From Siphonodentalium dalli (lineage: Eukaryota; Mollusca; Scaphopoda; Gadilida; Siphonodentaliidae): a stretch of 64,000 nt of DNA. The first letter of the stretch is position 1; the number at the start of each line of letters is the position of its first letter. Both the position numbers and the translations under genes were made by a program. Positions 31,651-44,456 of this stretch are shown one piece after another. The DNA lies in the NCBI GenBank assembly GCA_032622095.1, contig CP136067.1:60026893-60090892 (forward strand), written 5' to 3'. The notes below the pieces were generated by a model, which ran no database searches, was not told the DNA's origin, and saw only the letters and a list, made by a program, of their open reading frames with translations.

Positions 31651-32575
31651 TGTGCTTTCGGACTGTCACTGATTTTGGGAGTCAATTAATATACGTGAAT
31701 GAACTACATGTATCCGTATCAATAGCAGTGGAAACAGACAATACTGTGAAATCGCTGCATGTTCTTCACAAAGTTCACAAGAATGAAAATTGCTGGGATA
31801 ATTGTTAATTTATTAATGCACACAATGGTACATATCTATGTCAATATATCCATCCTGTGAAACAACAATTGCCAATGTTGCTAATTAATAAAATACATAT
31901 TAATTGGTTGTTTCCACATCGACCGAGTTACGTCGATCGTTGTGAGGAGCCAGGGTTCAAAGGGTTAAGCGTTTCCCTCTAAAAAAAACCCCTAAATTTA
32001 CTCATGACATAAGACATCAATCAAACATAGGTTTGTATACACAACCCATGTTACGAGATCGACTCGCATATTCATACTCTGAGGAAATCAGTTGGAGTTA
32101 GGTATTTGCAATTCATGTTGATGTTTTTACTCTTCAGTGTAAATTATTTGCAGCATATGTGCTGAAGAGCAAATATATATTTAAGCTAACACGCAAATGA
32201 TTTGCGCTGAAATGCAAATATTTGCGCTGAATCGCAAATATTAAGGAATAAATGTGAAAAAAGGTATCCCAAATAGATGAGAAATAATTATATTTTATTT
32301 TAGTTTATTTAAAAAAAATGCTACCTTTTGGTCAGGTCTGGCACATCCTGGTTTCAACTATTATAGTTGAATATGACTGGTACGACATGTACATTTATTT
32401 TGTACGTTTTTTTGGGGTAAAAGAGATGTGCATAACCCAAAACAGATATGATGAAGATTCAATGTGGTTACCAAGTAAGGCTTATCAGTACTGGTACCAT
32501 ATTTGTGTTAATCACAAATCATTTGGAAGCAAAGGTCTCCATATGAATATTCAACTATATAACTAGCTGATGTGC
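31651..32575. other. No gene; short TTTGCGCTGAA tandem
   Basis: Around 32190-32245 the words ATTTGCGCTGAA(A/T)(T/C)GCAAAT repeat two to three times. Nothing else recognised. Confidence 0.4.
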
Positions 32576-32599
32576 CCGACCCTTCTGGGCTATTTAAGG

Positions 32600-33240
32600 A
32601 TTTTTTTTGTGATCGCCTGGATCCGTCTGAGCAGAATATACAGCGTTGGTCCAGAAATATGCCTATATATGAGCGTAGCTGAGCCAGGTCAAGGTCAAGG
32701 ACACGGTCGAACGTGAAATTGGACCCGCCCATATTGTTCCCGGGACCAAAGTAGGCATATACATACCAAGTTTGAGTCGGATAGGTTGAGGTCCAGAAAC
32801 ATTCCTATATGAGCGTACATATAGGCGAGGTCAAGGTCAATGACACGGTCGCACGTGAAATTGGACCCGCCCATATTGTTCCCGGGATCAAAGTAGGCCT
32901 ACACACCAAATTCGACACGGACATACTGACAGAAGTTCCAAAAATATATAATAGACTAGCAGGTTATCCCGCCACTGGCGTGGTTCGTCTAATGGCTTTG
33001 TTCGAAAAAGCAATTGCAACAGCTTCCGAGACACGTATGCTGCACCTAGGTGTAAAATTTCGTCGAAATCCGCCAGTTTTACCCGATTTGACCTTGAATT
33101 GATCATTTTCAAGGTCAAGGTTAGGTCGGGGTCACAATTTAACTCGTCCATGACACTTCCCGCACAAAAGTCCCCTAGGTAGCAAGTTTGAGCTCAATCG
33201 GTTCGAGTCTATAAAGGACACACACATATATATCATTTGT
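32600..33240. repeat. Tandem repeat with GGTCAAGGTCAA, ~143-bp unit
   Basis: AGGTCAAGGTCAA..GACACGGTCG occurs near 32687 and 32830. The following GTGAAATTGGACCCGCCCAT and TTGTTCCCGGGA(C/T)CAAAGTAGGC blocks are nearly identical. A third, weaker unit starts near 33105 and ends with CTATAAAGGACACACACATA. Confidence 0.8.
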
Positions 33241-33579
33241 GGGTACCCGTTTCAAGGTGAAGATGACATCGGGTGGAAAAACTGACCCGATGAAAATCTC
33301 CCCGTTCATAGGAAGCCCTGAGTACGTAAGAATCACACAACACGCTCATCGTCTGGATACAGTCACGCTCACGTCTGGACCCAGACGTAAGAATCACACT
33401 ACATGCATGTATGTATACGCTCTTTATCAACGACACTGTGGATACGAACGCTCTTTAACTATCAACGCGATTAACCCCACAGTGACAAGGACGGTCATTT
33501 TTGTGACTGAGAGTGGAGAACGGGTGCTCGTAGCTTCTCGAAAACGCCGCGATCGCACTGTTCCTGGGTTTTTACCCTT

Positions 33580-33638
33580 AGATGGGAAGTTTGGTCTCGA
33601 TCGGTCCAGCCGTTTTCGATTCTATAAAGTATATATAT

Positions 33639-33679
<41 letters not shown>

Positions 33680-33680
33680 C
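33580..33680. repeat. Short interspersed repeat end with (TA)n tail
   Basis: GGTCTCGATCGGTCCAGCCG, TTTTCGATTCTATAAAG, then a TA/CA tail to about 33675. It resembles the GAGCTCAATCGGTTCGAGTC and CTATAAAGGACACAC end at 33190-33230, suggesting two members of one family. Confidence 0.55.
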
Positions 33681-34868
33681 GTAGTTCTCAAAATATATAG
33701 TAGAGTATGGAAATAAAAGGTATGTAGTCTTGTAATGGCGGTCAATTATTCATTGAACACCAAGCAGTAAAGCTACGCTCAATCGAATTATTTTTGAACT
33801 GCATATATAGCCGCCGCAAAGTATCATTGTGTGAAATGCATTGAATATAATGTAAGATGCAGAGACTAGCAGTAACTTTGACAGACACAATATATCTAGA
33901 TGACGTCATGTACGATTTCTAGATGTCCATGAAATATATTGATATGAGTGAAATATAATGGTTTTTAGTTCAGAGACGTCTGATTGAAAATTTCGTTATG
34001 TGTGAACTAATAAGGATCCCGGTATAGATAACATGTGTCACGTGGTATTTCTATTATATATGAATATATATTGATTTGGCAACGAATTAAAATTATCGAT
34101 GATTAGCCTGAATGATCAGCCTGCTCAAAAGCAAACATGTGAAGGACCAAAATTTATATTCACGATCGATACACTGTAAGAAAACAAATAATCAAATGTT
34201 TGGTTCTCCAATGTTCAAACTCGGCATTCATTAGCGCAGAAACAAACTATTAGAATTGTGTAGCAACTAACGATTTTGGACCGCCTTATTCCGCCTTTCT
34301 AAATAAGGTATTTCCACTCGCATGGAGGGTAATGTAGCTACAAGTGAGTTACATACCAAGTGACAATCAGATATACTATCACAATTATTATATCACACAT
34401 ATTGGCTATTTAAAATTGTAAATATACCTTTTTAAATATCAATTTCAGCAAATGTCAGTGTATTACCTTTAAAGTAAAATATGTTTTGTTACTCTATATA
34501 CCTCGTGTGAATGATATATATGATGTTATGGTGCTATGTGCATTCATTATTGTATTTAAAACAAAATTTAAGATTATAGTTTGAATGTCGGTGAACTGTA
34601 AGCGAACCAACCTCTTAGCACATTCTTTCAGGAAATTGGATTGTCAGTATCATCGACCGCCGACTGTGGTATCATTAAAAACGGCTGTCGCTCTGCGGGA
34701 AAGGTGCGCTTTTGATTCCTTGAGAAAATATGTAGTCGTGATAATTAATCACGATTTGAATTGTGCGCAATGGCAGAATAGATTGGTTCAATCACGTGAG
34801 TTACCCTGTGATTTGCTGTCAATGCTATGAATACAACCAGTGTTGTGTTCGCCGGTTAGTTATGTATT
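33681..34868. other. No feature seen
   Basis: AT-rich; no open frame above 81 codons and no repeat partner noticed. Confidence 0.4.
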
Positions 34869-35017
34869 GGTTACCGCATGAGGTCGAAGTCATTCATGGA
34901 AGGGTATGACCTGTTGACATGTCTACAATCCAGCCCCCGCACACCCCTCCCAATAGGAAGTCGAGGTTGTCGCCGCTCGAGACTTTACATGAATGACTCC
35001 GACCGAAGGTGGTAACC
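34869..35017. repeat. Foldback element with 30-bp arms
   Basis: GGTTACC...GTCATTCATG (34869-34898) and CATGAATGAC...GGTAACC (34988-35017) are inverted repeats with about six mismatches, enclosing an 89-bp loop. Confidence 0.6.
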
Positions 35018-36120
35018 AATTTACAGACCACTGGAATGTATATATCTGCACGATATACAAGTAACCCTATACCAACAACTTTAACACCAAAATTGCACAC
35101 AATTGTGGACATCCAATCGTGGCTATAGATTGGACTCTTCCGCCATGGTGGCCTCATGCATTGTGCACACATCCAAAAGCAATAGACAGAACGAAATTCA
35201 GGCACACTATTTACTTGGACCAATATCTCGGTCAGGCCGACAGTTATTTTGTCATGAGATAATATGCCGAAAAAACTGATCTAGCATCCTTTTCTATCAT
35301 CCTGATGCATGTTCGCAGACGTCGGTGTTGCCTGTTTCAGCATACATGAAGATATACGAATCGGACGTGTCCGTCTCTGGTGATATATAAAGTATTAAAT
35401 TAAATAAATCATAATTATGCGGAATTTGAGCTTACTAGTATGAGCTGGTTGGGGATGTACATCATTTTCAAATATTGTTGCGGTCCGCCATTTTTTTTTG
35501 CAACAGCCATGATAATGGTGCTTGAAAACATAGAATCTGCTGAGTAATCTGGTTCTATATCTACAGCTGTCCGATCGTTCCAAACATATATAAATGTATT
35601 GCTCTCGTGCTCAAGATTGAATCTATATTCGGTTGTTCGGTTTGTTTGCCGATGAATTTTATTTCCGGATTACAATGTCGGTTTTTATCATGCATGGATG
35701 TTACGCGGTGACAGACCGAGTAGGGTGTGGGTTGGCGAGAACATATAACTTGGGTCAAAATCAGTTGTGAATTTAGACCAAAATGTGTTCGGATTGTTTG
35801 ACTTTCCAACCAGGAGTTACTGTGAATTTTCTCATTTCGTAAGTTATTTTACTGAAGTGGCCATCAGTTGAAGAACATCTGCAACCTTAATATATGCCAG
35901 TTTGGAAACGTTTAGGTACCGGTTGTTGGAACATTCTAACACAGGGGATGCATAATTATACATGTACACGTCCCCACACAGTGTCTGCTGTATGGGCGTG
36001 AGATGTAAGTGGAATTCGAAGATGGATACCCCATCTATAGTAACGTCCCTGATTATGTTACTGTGCATCGTGTGTGTCACAATACTCTTGTTCTACTTTT
36101 GCATGTGAAGGCCAGCGAAT
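35018..36120. other. No feature seen
   Basis: No recognisable coding region or repeat. Confidence 0.4.
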
Positions 36121-36159
36121 TAAATAGACGATCGACAGTGGACGGTCGTGATGTAACGA

Positions 36160-36360
36160 TACGAGGTTTATCCGTAATAGCCGATAGCCGATATTTTCAA
36201 TAGAATTATCGGCCGATCCGATACAGATACCGATAAGTCTTGTATGTGAAAAAGTTTGGAAGAAACAAGATAAGTCTTTTATGTGATCAAAATTTGGAAG
36301 AAATATCAGCATCAATTTGTCTATTAAATTGAAAAGTATTATCGGCAAAGAACTGATACC
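36160..36360. repeat. CCGATA-rich inverted sequence
   Basis: Repeated CCGATA, ATCGGCC, ATTATCGGC and GATACCGATAA words in both orientations, together with a GATAAGTCTTxTATGTG doublet (36233 and 36270). It may be the end of an unidentified DNA element. Confidence 0.4.
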
Positions 36361-37208
36361 CTGGTGGAAAAAACAGTTTAGTTTACAATCACCAAACACC
36401 CTGGCAAAACGATTTATTTTTTGTTGCATTCGAAAAAGTTCCTCAATATTTGTTTGATTCCCTTACTGTGCCTTTCGGAATCACTCCATAATCCATTTGA
36501 GTTAATGGCTTAATTTCAATTTGCCAAACTCAAATCTTTTTCAGAAGTTGAACTTGCATTTAATAACACCTGCAATACCCCGCATAAATTGTTTACATTT
36601 TCTTTGCCCATGACAGCAGATACAAATCGCGCCTATCGAGCACTCTGATTGGATCGGATGGTTCCATCAAACAAGTAAGTCACTTCCCCCATCTTTAGTC
36701 TTCGTATACCAGAACGTCAATCAATTTGAATCAAAAGGACTTTAAACACACGCAGTTAAAAAATTGTTTAACACGTGATGTTTCTATATATTGATGTATA
36801 GCCAGTTGCGACTGCGGCAACTTTAATGCAAACTCACGCTGGTCATCCGTGTAACGAGGAATCGGATACGTAACGGCTGTCGCAACTTCCGTGTGACTAA
36901 ATTGTATCGGGTTAGTCAATAAAACGGTGAGTAAATGCATTAAAAAGTAATCGACCTATATTTTAGTGTGCGTAGTGTTTTGGGACAATATTAGTCTTAA
37001 TCGGTGGGTGCTAAATTTATGTCAGCGTGTCCCCATTTAATATATATAGAGGGAAGTTGTGGCAAAATCCTGAAATTGCACGCAAATTGAGGATAGGACT
37101 TAACAAAAGCCCCTATAGCTTGATGCCCAATCCTCTTTTGAACATTTTATAATTATATGTCATGTATTTACTGTTTGTAATTTTTTTCTGTTTAATTCAA
37201 ATAAAATA
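36361..37208. other. No feature seen
   Basis: No recognisable coding region. Confidence 0.4.
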
Positions 37209-37866
37209 TTGTTTAAACTATTAACCAATAATAAGTAGGTCCACGCAGTTTAAAGCCTGGCCATTTAAATTAATTTTTGGTAGTCACTATTTGTCTTTAA
37301 CCGTGGTAAAATGCGATCGACGGTCACCAGGACACCTGGGTTTTATTTGGGACCCCCTCCCCCTGATTTTGATCTCAAGTTTGAGGTACCAGTTGGAACA
37401 ATCCAACTCAAGAGGGCGGTGCGAATGGAATTTCGAGAACTTGGAATGGGAATTTTGTCTGGCTCAATGGAATAAAGTTGGGAAAACGAGGTGGGTAGCC
37501 ACCAATGGAGACGCTCTGACCACGTCTCTGTGTTATTGTCTTGTTCTCATTATGTTGTGTAAAATATATAATCTGATTATATAATGGCCATATCACAAAA
37601 AGTTGACATTTATTGTTCTTCAAACATGCCCATAATGGGCCATATATGCCTATGTCATGTCGTGTGAAGGTAAATATGTCCGAGAAAAAAACGCGTCCAT
37701 CGTTACCAATTTTCGCGTCCAGTTACTTTCCCACAAAAATCTCTACGGGTCCTCGCCACAAATTGCTGAGCAAAATAATTGGATTTCTTGAAACTGGTTT
37801 ACCTGGCTGTACCAAAACACAACACATACTAAAATATAGGTTGATATATTTTAAAGACATTTAGTC
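37209..37866 (-). repeat. Dispersed repeat C, copy 1
   Basis: Reverse complement of 61396-62255, with the same block order: ACCAATAATAAGTAGG, CAGTTTAAAGCCTGGC, a GGAACAATCCAACT/GAATGG block, TTGTTCTTCAAACATGCC, GTGAAGGTAAATATGTCC and ATATTTTAAAGACATTTAGTC. The partner is about 200 bp longer in the middle. The codon-like frames inside differ mostly at non-silent positions and indels, so no protein is inferred. Confidence 0.85.
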
Positions 37867-39631
37867 GCCGTTTTCCCGAGTAACCAGTGACAATGCAAAC
37901 ACGCCGGAGGCGCGTTCGCCGTTACTCATCCGAGTCCTCATTACACGGATGACCAGCGTGAAACTGGTCAAGTGTGACTCGTCTTTTTATAAACACTGTG
38001 AGTTTTAGCTTACTGTCATCTGTCGATATGTGGCTTATTAGTGATTCCTACTAGATGGCATCAAATGCATGCGAAGAATCGTTAATAAACTGTCGCAAGT
38101 GGCGCAGAATCAATTCCCACACCATGCATGAATAAATCATTAAATTATACATCAGTCTGATTCAGTCATAGGAGGATTCCATTCTCACACAAACGTCACG
38201 AGTGTCAGTTATTCGCTTTCATCATGCGCTACTCGGCACTTGCAAGAAATTTTAATTGTATACAGTTTATGTTTAACGTTTAATTATTAAGCATACGGAA
38301 CTACGGTACGTTTTGAAATGTTTATTTCGGTCATTGGTGTACCAGCAGTCTCATATCGATGTTGTCATCATGGGTATTTCACCGGATGTGAGAGAGGGCT
38401 GACCAGTCTGAAAATAGTCGCTATTTTTTCTGGAAATTCCCGTCATTTATTTAATATTAAAGTAGCAATTAGGTGTCACAACGTTCATAAGGGACGCGAC
38501 ATGTATCGGTTGACGATGTTTGGCTTAAACTCGAGTTTGCAAATGGGCGTGTCATGTTGGAATGTGCTTACCAACCCGCCCATTTACCGACCTGTTTATA
38601 AATCGCTCGAGTTGATGCCAAACATTGCTAGCCGCCGAGTTAATCTGGTGTTGATGATGACTTCGAGCAAACAATATATATGGGAGAGGTGTGTAATATA
38701 GTCTGATTGCCGATATGTCCGCTCACTTGCATGTCCGTTCGTCGCTGACGGTTCACACACCCCCCCCCCCTGTCCCTTCGGTTTACGTTTCTTGGCAATA
38801 ACGTTACTTCTATATTGACCTGAATGAACGAACTGAATTAAATGAATGAAATTAAATGAATGAATATTGTTCAAGATACAAGGAAGTCATTGCAAAACAC
38901 GTCAATGGGCAGTTGCATGATACTGGTGAGTATGTATATGATACATTATAAAAATACATAAATAAATTCACATAACCTCTGTGGATATATATCACGCAAA
39001 CACATTGTTATTTTATCAACATTAAAAGTTTTATGTTTCCGTCGAAAGAAGAAGAGCCGGACTATGTTGCACACTATGTTAATTAACTTAATATAATTAC
39101 TCATAACCAGTGCAACCTGCATCATTCAACTTATTGAATTCATAATCGCGTTTCTCAATTTCGCAAATAACTGATATATCTTCAATCTTCGTATGCGTTG
39201 CATTCCATGATGAAGTACATTTCAGACTAGACACATTGTTTTTTCACACATGGGACATAGTGGATTTTCTAATAGTATTATAGGTTGTAGATGTCTGCCA
39301 TTTTCCCAAGCATGTGGTTGCTCACGCGCAATCTTGAAAAAAGTTCGCGAACAATTTGCAATTGAGTATGAATGACATATGGCTTGATTTTGTATTCATT
39401 TATACATATCCTATAATTAAGTCCGTATTTTGTTTTTCCCCTCGGTCTATCGTCATTGTATCACCGTAAAAACAAGTGTTTAGATTTGTGACATATCATA
39501 AACACGATTCGGTTTGAGTTAAATCACGCGTGCCGACGTTTAAACCCTAAACACACGTATTAAAGATACATTGTCCGAATTAACGGTCCCAAATTACAAA
39601 TTCTTTGGCGTCAGGAGTAAACATATTTTAT
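37867..39631. other. No gene recognised
   Basis: AT-rich. A 127-codon open frame at 38318-38701 shows no domain or signal. A C-run lies near 38758-38770 and ATGAATGAA repeats near 38824-38865. Confidence 0.4.
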
Positions 39632-39895
39632 TCGAGTCGAGGAACCCACCCATCAAAGCTCAGAGTGATCAGATATCGATTTTTGAAGTTTGTTATTTCT
39701 CGAGATGTGCAAGTATTTGTCTCGGACAAAATCGCGGATGAAGATGGATAACTCTAAAAATCAAGTGTAATTAATACGGCCAATTTTCGTGATACTCAAG
39801 TGATAATATGACCATATTTCGTTGAACAAAATGTTGATAAATAACACGTTTTGGGAAAATTGATACCATATTTGACAGTGGTTACCATTATTTAG
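39632..39895. repeat. Dispersed repeat B, copy 2
   Basis: Direct partner of 3304-3592 over about 265 bp. Confidence 0.85.
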
Positions 39896-39964
39896 CTAAT
39901 ATAGGCACATGCACGCGTGTTGGGGCCTGTTAGAAATCAGTTACATGGATGCGCTTATAATCGC

Positions 39965-40085
39965 TTATAATCTAAACACACAAACCTTCCATAATCATGT
40001 CAATGTGTTTAGTTAAACGTGTTAAGGTAAATGTGTTTAGGTGTAATTGTTTTAGGCTAATGTGTTTAGGTAAATGTGTTTATAA
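39965..40085. repeat. GTGTTTAGGTAAAT short tandem
   Basis: Five or so imperfect copies of TGTGTTTAGGTAAA-like words, unit about 15-20 bp. Confidence 0.7.
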
Positions 40086-40239
40086 CTAAATAACCTGCTG
40101 CAGTGGAATTATTTGTATTAATGGTAATGGATATAAAGTACATTTGCAGTATAATTAGAGCAATAGAATACCTTTTAAGAGTCTAATTTGCTGGCAGTGA
40201 GGGGTACTTTGTTACTGCAAGCTGGTTTTGGTATAATAG

Positions 40240-41570
40240 AGATGATATATTATGTATAAGTTTTGTGGTAATCGACAACTAAACAAATTCTTATCAAAGG
40301 TATTGCCCACCATCTCTAACACAAACTGCACCAAGCTGGCGTCTTTAAATCACATGATTAGAGTCCTCGTATCACGGAGAAAAATATATATCCATTTGGT
40401 GAAAATTGTCCGAACCTGAACGAGAATTGTTTCTGAACCTGAACAAAATCATCGGAAATATTGCGAATCTGAACCTGAACATTTTGAAATTTTCAAAGGT
40501 CGTTTTTCGGAGTTAGACAATAAAAATATCGCCGGTTTTTCATTCCGAAGATGTGTAGCCTAATCTGCCCAGGACAATACATAAATTTGCGGATCCATCA
40601 GCCCATGGCCAAAAAATTACGAAAAAGCGAACATTTCGCCGCCTCGATAAAATTTCGAAAAATTATGACGACTTGACACGCCAAATACAACATTTCGCAT
40701 GCCTGTCATGCGAAAGGCATGTTACATGGGTGTTGGGCATACAAATTCCTACATAAATGTTTAAAGGTGTATCACCGAAAGATGTCGTTAATTGATGCTT
40801 GAAGACAATATATTAACTTACCGTTTATCCTGTTCACTGGGCGCCGCCATCTTGAAACGTCCAAACCTAAACGGGTATCCGACAGTGAATATAGGCATCA
40901 AAATGAATGTGGCGTGTTTAACACACATATACATGATTTGATTCCTCGTATCATTGGAAAATAACTTGAATGAATTCAGTGGAAATTGACGCTAAACATT
41001 TTTTTATCAGTTTTGGTGACCATCCCCTCCCTATCCCTGGATCAAGCGTGCACTTTTGACATATTTAAAACACATTAACATATTATACTCCATTTGAAGA
41101 TGACTATACAAAATAGGTGGAGATCGGCGACTAAACAAATTATTGTCAAATTTAGCTACCCCTCCATATCTCCCAGACGCCACCAATTTAGCATCTTTAA
41201 TACACACAAATAGATTCCTCGTATCATCGAGAGGAATGTGTATCAATTTGGTGGAAATCGGCTCTCCCCTTCGGTTCACCCTTGAAGCGAATTACGCCAA
41301 TTTTGACAGCTAAGCTTGGGCCACACCATTGGTCTCCTGATATCATGGATATGATTATATATAAGTTTGATGGTAATCGGTGAATAAACAAATTCTTATC
41401 AAATTTGGTCCCCCATCCCTCATTCAAACGTCACAAATTTGGCATCTTTAAATCGCCTATTATATTCATTGTATCGTGGGGAAGAATGTGTATCAATATG
41501 GTGGAAATCGGCGCTAAAATATTTGTATCAATGTTGGTGCCCCTCTCGCCTTTCGTGCACTAGAAAATTG
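40240..41570. repeat. Decayed tandem/dispersed repeat cluster
   Basis: Words such as GGTAATCG(A/G)(C/T)(A/G)A.TAAACAAATTCTTATCAAA, GCATCTTTAAATC, TTCCTCGTATCAT and AATTTGGTGGAAATCGGC recur near 40265, 40930, 41120, 41215, 41370 and 41450. Part of the region (40400-40900) has no clear copy. Confidence 0.7.
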
Positions 41571-41692
41571 CTTTATTCTCTGATCCAATTAAATAACATG
41601 AATGAATATTGAGAAAACGAAATTATATACAAAAGATGGACAGAATAACGAAAAGTATTTATATCCAAAATATACAGTGACCTCCCAAACAT

Positions 41693-41910
41693 CTTCATCG
41701 TCACCTCCATCTTCATCATCATCATCGTCGTCGTCGTCGTTGTCGACTTCGTTGTTGTTGTCATCACCATCATCGTCATCATCATCGTCGTCGTCATTAT
41801 CATTGAAACATCATCATCATCGACATAATCACCATTAGCGTTACATCACCGTCATCGTCATCATAAGCTTCATCATCATAATCATCATCACCACCATCAG
41901 CATCATCATC
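41693..41910. repeat. TCA/TCG/TTG trinucleotide microsatellite
   Basis: Impure runs of TCATC, TCGTCG and TTGTTG. Open frames here give serine- or threonine-rich artefacts. A related run continues on the other side of the LINE fragment at 43629-43740. Confidence 0.9.
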
Positions 41911-42538
41911 AGTACAAAGTTATGTCAACAACGAATTAGCCAATGTATTCGATTGGTGCTGCTGTAATAAACTTGCAATTAATATTAATAAAAGCAACTA
42001 TATGCTCATACACCCACCGAATAATGACAAAAAATGGAATACTTTGAAAATAAAGTTAAATCACAATGAATTGAATCGAATAGGGAATATTGGGCACGAA
42101 TCCTCAACAAATTTGTTAGGTATCCATATTAATGAGAACTTGACGTTCAAAAAGCACGTATCCATAATCTGCTCTAAAATATCACATGCAATATATTGTA
42201 TCAATAAGGTGAAACATTTTTTCCCGAGTAAAGCGTTGAAAACTTTGTACTATGCATTGATTCAAAGCCAATTAGTTTACGGTATCCAAATATGGGGACA
42301 TGTTCCAGAAGTCAAGAAAATTTTTCTATTACAAAAACGAGCAATGCGTATAATATGCAATAAGAAGTATAGGAGTCACACAGACCCGCTCTTTAAAAAA
42401 GAAAATATCTTGAAAATATATGACTTACACACCATCAATTCTACAATGTTCGTGCATGACTTTAAAATGATGTACAACAAACGAGCAAAATCAACTCCAA
42501 GACACCATAATCCCCTGCTACTAGAAAAACCTCTTTAA
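41910..42538 (+). pseudogene. LINE ORF2, C-terminal RT fragment
   Basis: About 209 codons open from the truncation point; the first internal Met is at 42002. It corresponds to the region after the catalytic Asp pair, with YVNNELANVFDWCCCNKL, NKSNYMLIHPP, LLGIHINENLTFKKHV, LKTLYYALIQSQLVYGIQIW and LQKRAMRIICNKKYRSHTDP. These blocks are standard in the thumb and post-RT region of CR1/Jockey-type LINEs. The endonuclease and RT active site are missing because of 5' truncation, so this copy cannot act. The coding end at 42538 is probably slightly early, since downstream sequence contains repeated TTCGTCAAAAAC words and no stop-free continuation. Confidence 0.8.
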
Positions 42539-43608
42539 AAACACTTCTTCGAATATTTCCGTTATTTCGTCAAAAACTCTTCTTCAAATCTCTCCGTTAT
42601 TTCGTCAAAAACACCTCTTCTCATACAAATCACCGCTATTTAGCAAATTAACATTATTTATAGAGTTATTGCCCTTCATGCAGGATTAACAAAACATGTC
42701 TTCATTTAGTGGACAATCTTAAGCTCGCGTGCCACGCGTGGTTGGATTGTCCATTTATTAATGACCATTTTAGGTACCGATTGTCCATTTATAAGTGGAC
42801 AATCCTTGAAGAATTGCCTGTTTTATTTCCACCACCGCGTCCTCGATCATATCAAAGGCTACAATACCAATACCACGATGACTACAACGCAAGCCATAAT
42901 ATCGACACATTAAAGGTGAACAAGCATATTTGAAGTAATGGACACTCATGCCGAGTCTGCGCCTCCAATCTATGATGGTATACACACACATAATTATCAC
43001 ATTTAGTTAACATTCTCCCTTAAACCTCACTCAACAAAAAGCCCTTCCGGCGAATCATATGTATTCATATTTATTTGTATTGTTACTACAAAAGATGTAT
43101 AATCTCTCCCCAGAATCCTATGAATCTATGTGTATGAAATAATAATTCTGAGTCGGATGAGACATCGTGATGAGCTTGTGTTCTGAGATTTCATCATGAG
43201 AACTTCTCTATAATCTGAATACTATTCTCTCAATCTTCGTTTGAAACTAAGACATGCAGAAACTTCTCTTACTTTAGAACATGTGACAAGAACGTAACGT
43301 TTCCGGGGAGAGATAAAGCGATATAGTGATCACTCGTCTGGACTGGCTCACAAACTTATAAACACTTTTGAAAAAAAAATGCCCTGAACATTTTGTCTTA
43401 TATTATTTGTTATATATACGATTAGCCTGTACGTGTACGTGGATATGAATATGAATAATACTCACGCTATCTGATAAATTATTTGTATAATGATATTTGT
43501 TATGGGGGAAGACAGCCCGGCAGGGCTATGTTCTCCCCAGCAATATACTGAATTATTCTAGTTATATGTTAATTTGTAGTACTATTCATATGTGTATTGT
43601 AAATACAA
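42539..43608 (+). other. Probable LINE 3' region
   Basis: No clear coding. TCGTCAAAAAC(T/A)C repeats at 42568-42612. Inverted GTGGACAATC / GATTGTCCA words lie at 42709-42810. A conserved-looking hairpin precedes the tail. Confidence 0.5.
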
Positions 43609-43628
43609 ATATCCTATCCTATCCTATC

Positions 43629-43740
43629 ATCGTCGTCGTCGTCGCCCTTCTTGTTAACACATCATAATCGCTTCATCTGCACCATCATCACCACCATTCA
43701 CAACAACAATGACAACAACAACTAAAACAACAACAAGAAG
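43629..43740. repeat. TCG/TCA/AAC microsatellite, right flank of LINE
   Basis: ATCGTCGTCGTCGTCG, then CATCATCACCACC and AACAACAA runs. Confidence 0.85.
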
Positions 43741-44446
43741 CTAGGAGCGCACCAGACTATATATAATTATGTGTCACGACACTCCGGACATGTGCGTGGA
43801 CAGCCGAGGAATATATTCGCCCATAATCCATTTTCTCAGAGTATGGTTTCAGACTCCGAACTTCCGTGTAAAATGGGTTTCTACTAAAGCCGCTTTCACA
43901 TGTCCGTTTTCCGGATGCGTTTTCCGGATCGTTTTAAGCATAGATAATATAGTTGGACCTTTCACACATGTCAGACAAACGCATCCGGCAATTTCATTTA
44001 TTGACTCGGACTAAAAATGGCCTGTTTATCGATACCCCCATTATACGTGTGTTTATCTTTGAAAAGTTATTCTTAAAATGCCAAAGGGGAAAGAGAACGA
44101 TCTCAACTTATCCGTAGTGTCGGGAAATGTGTTCACCTATATACGACCGGAAGCATATAGAAGTCATCACGACTCACATTAGTTAGTTTGCGTTTGGTTG
44201 CATGGATGGGGCGATACTAAATTTGGACCCCCCCCCCCCGGGACCATATATATAGTCACTATATGCATTGCCATGATTTTTTCTCATAACACATGACAGA
44301 TGCGTATGGAGATTAATATAACTTATATACAAAAACTGGTATCAAGTATATATACCATATACGATGGAGGACATTGGTATTATACATATCATAGTCATGT
44401 CACATTTCAGATACAAATGCTGATGTGTTAACTTGTTATATTGGTC
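43741..44446. other. No gene recognised
   Basis: Contains GTCCGTTTTCCGGATGCGTT and its partly inverted neighbours near 43900-43990, and a 12-bp C-run near 44228. Confidence 0.4.
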
Positions 44447-44456
44447 TGTATTTTTG

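Larger units (their letters stand above)
41910..43628 (+). mobile_element. 5'-truncated LINE inserted in a microsatellite
   Basis: Starts abruptly within RT coding sequence and ends with ATCCTATCCTATCCTATC, the short tandem tail typical of CR1/L2-like LINEs. An imperfect hairpin is present near the 3' end (GGGGGAAGACAGCCC..GGGCTATGTTCTCCCC, about 43505-43540). Both flanks are TCA/TCG microsatellite. Confidence 0.75.

Noticed and set aside
41573-41838. Ser-rich and Thr/Met-rich ORFs
   Set aside because: Products of the TCA/TCG microsatellite read in different frames.
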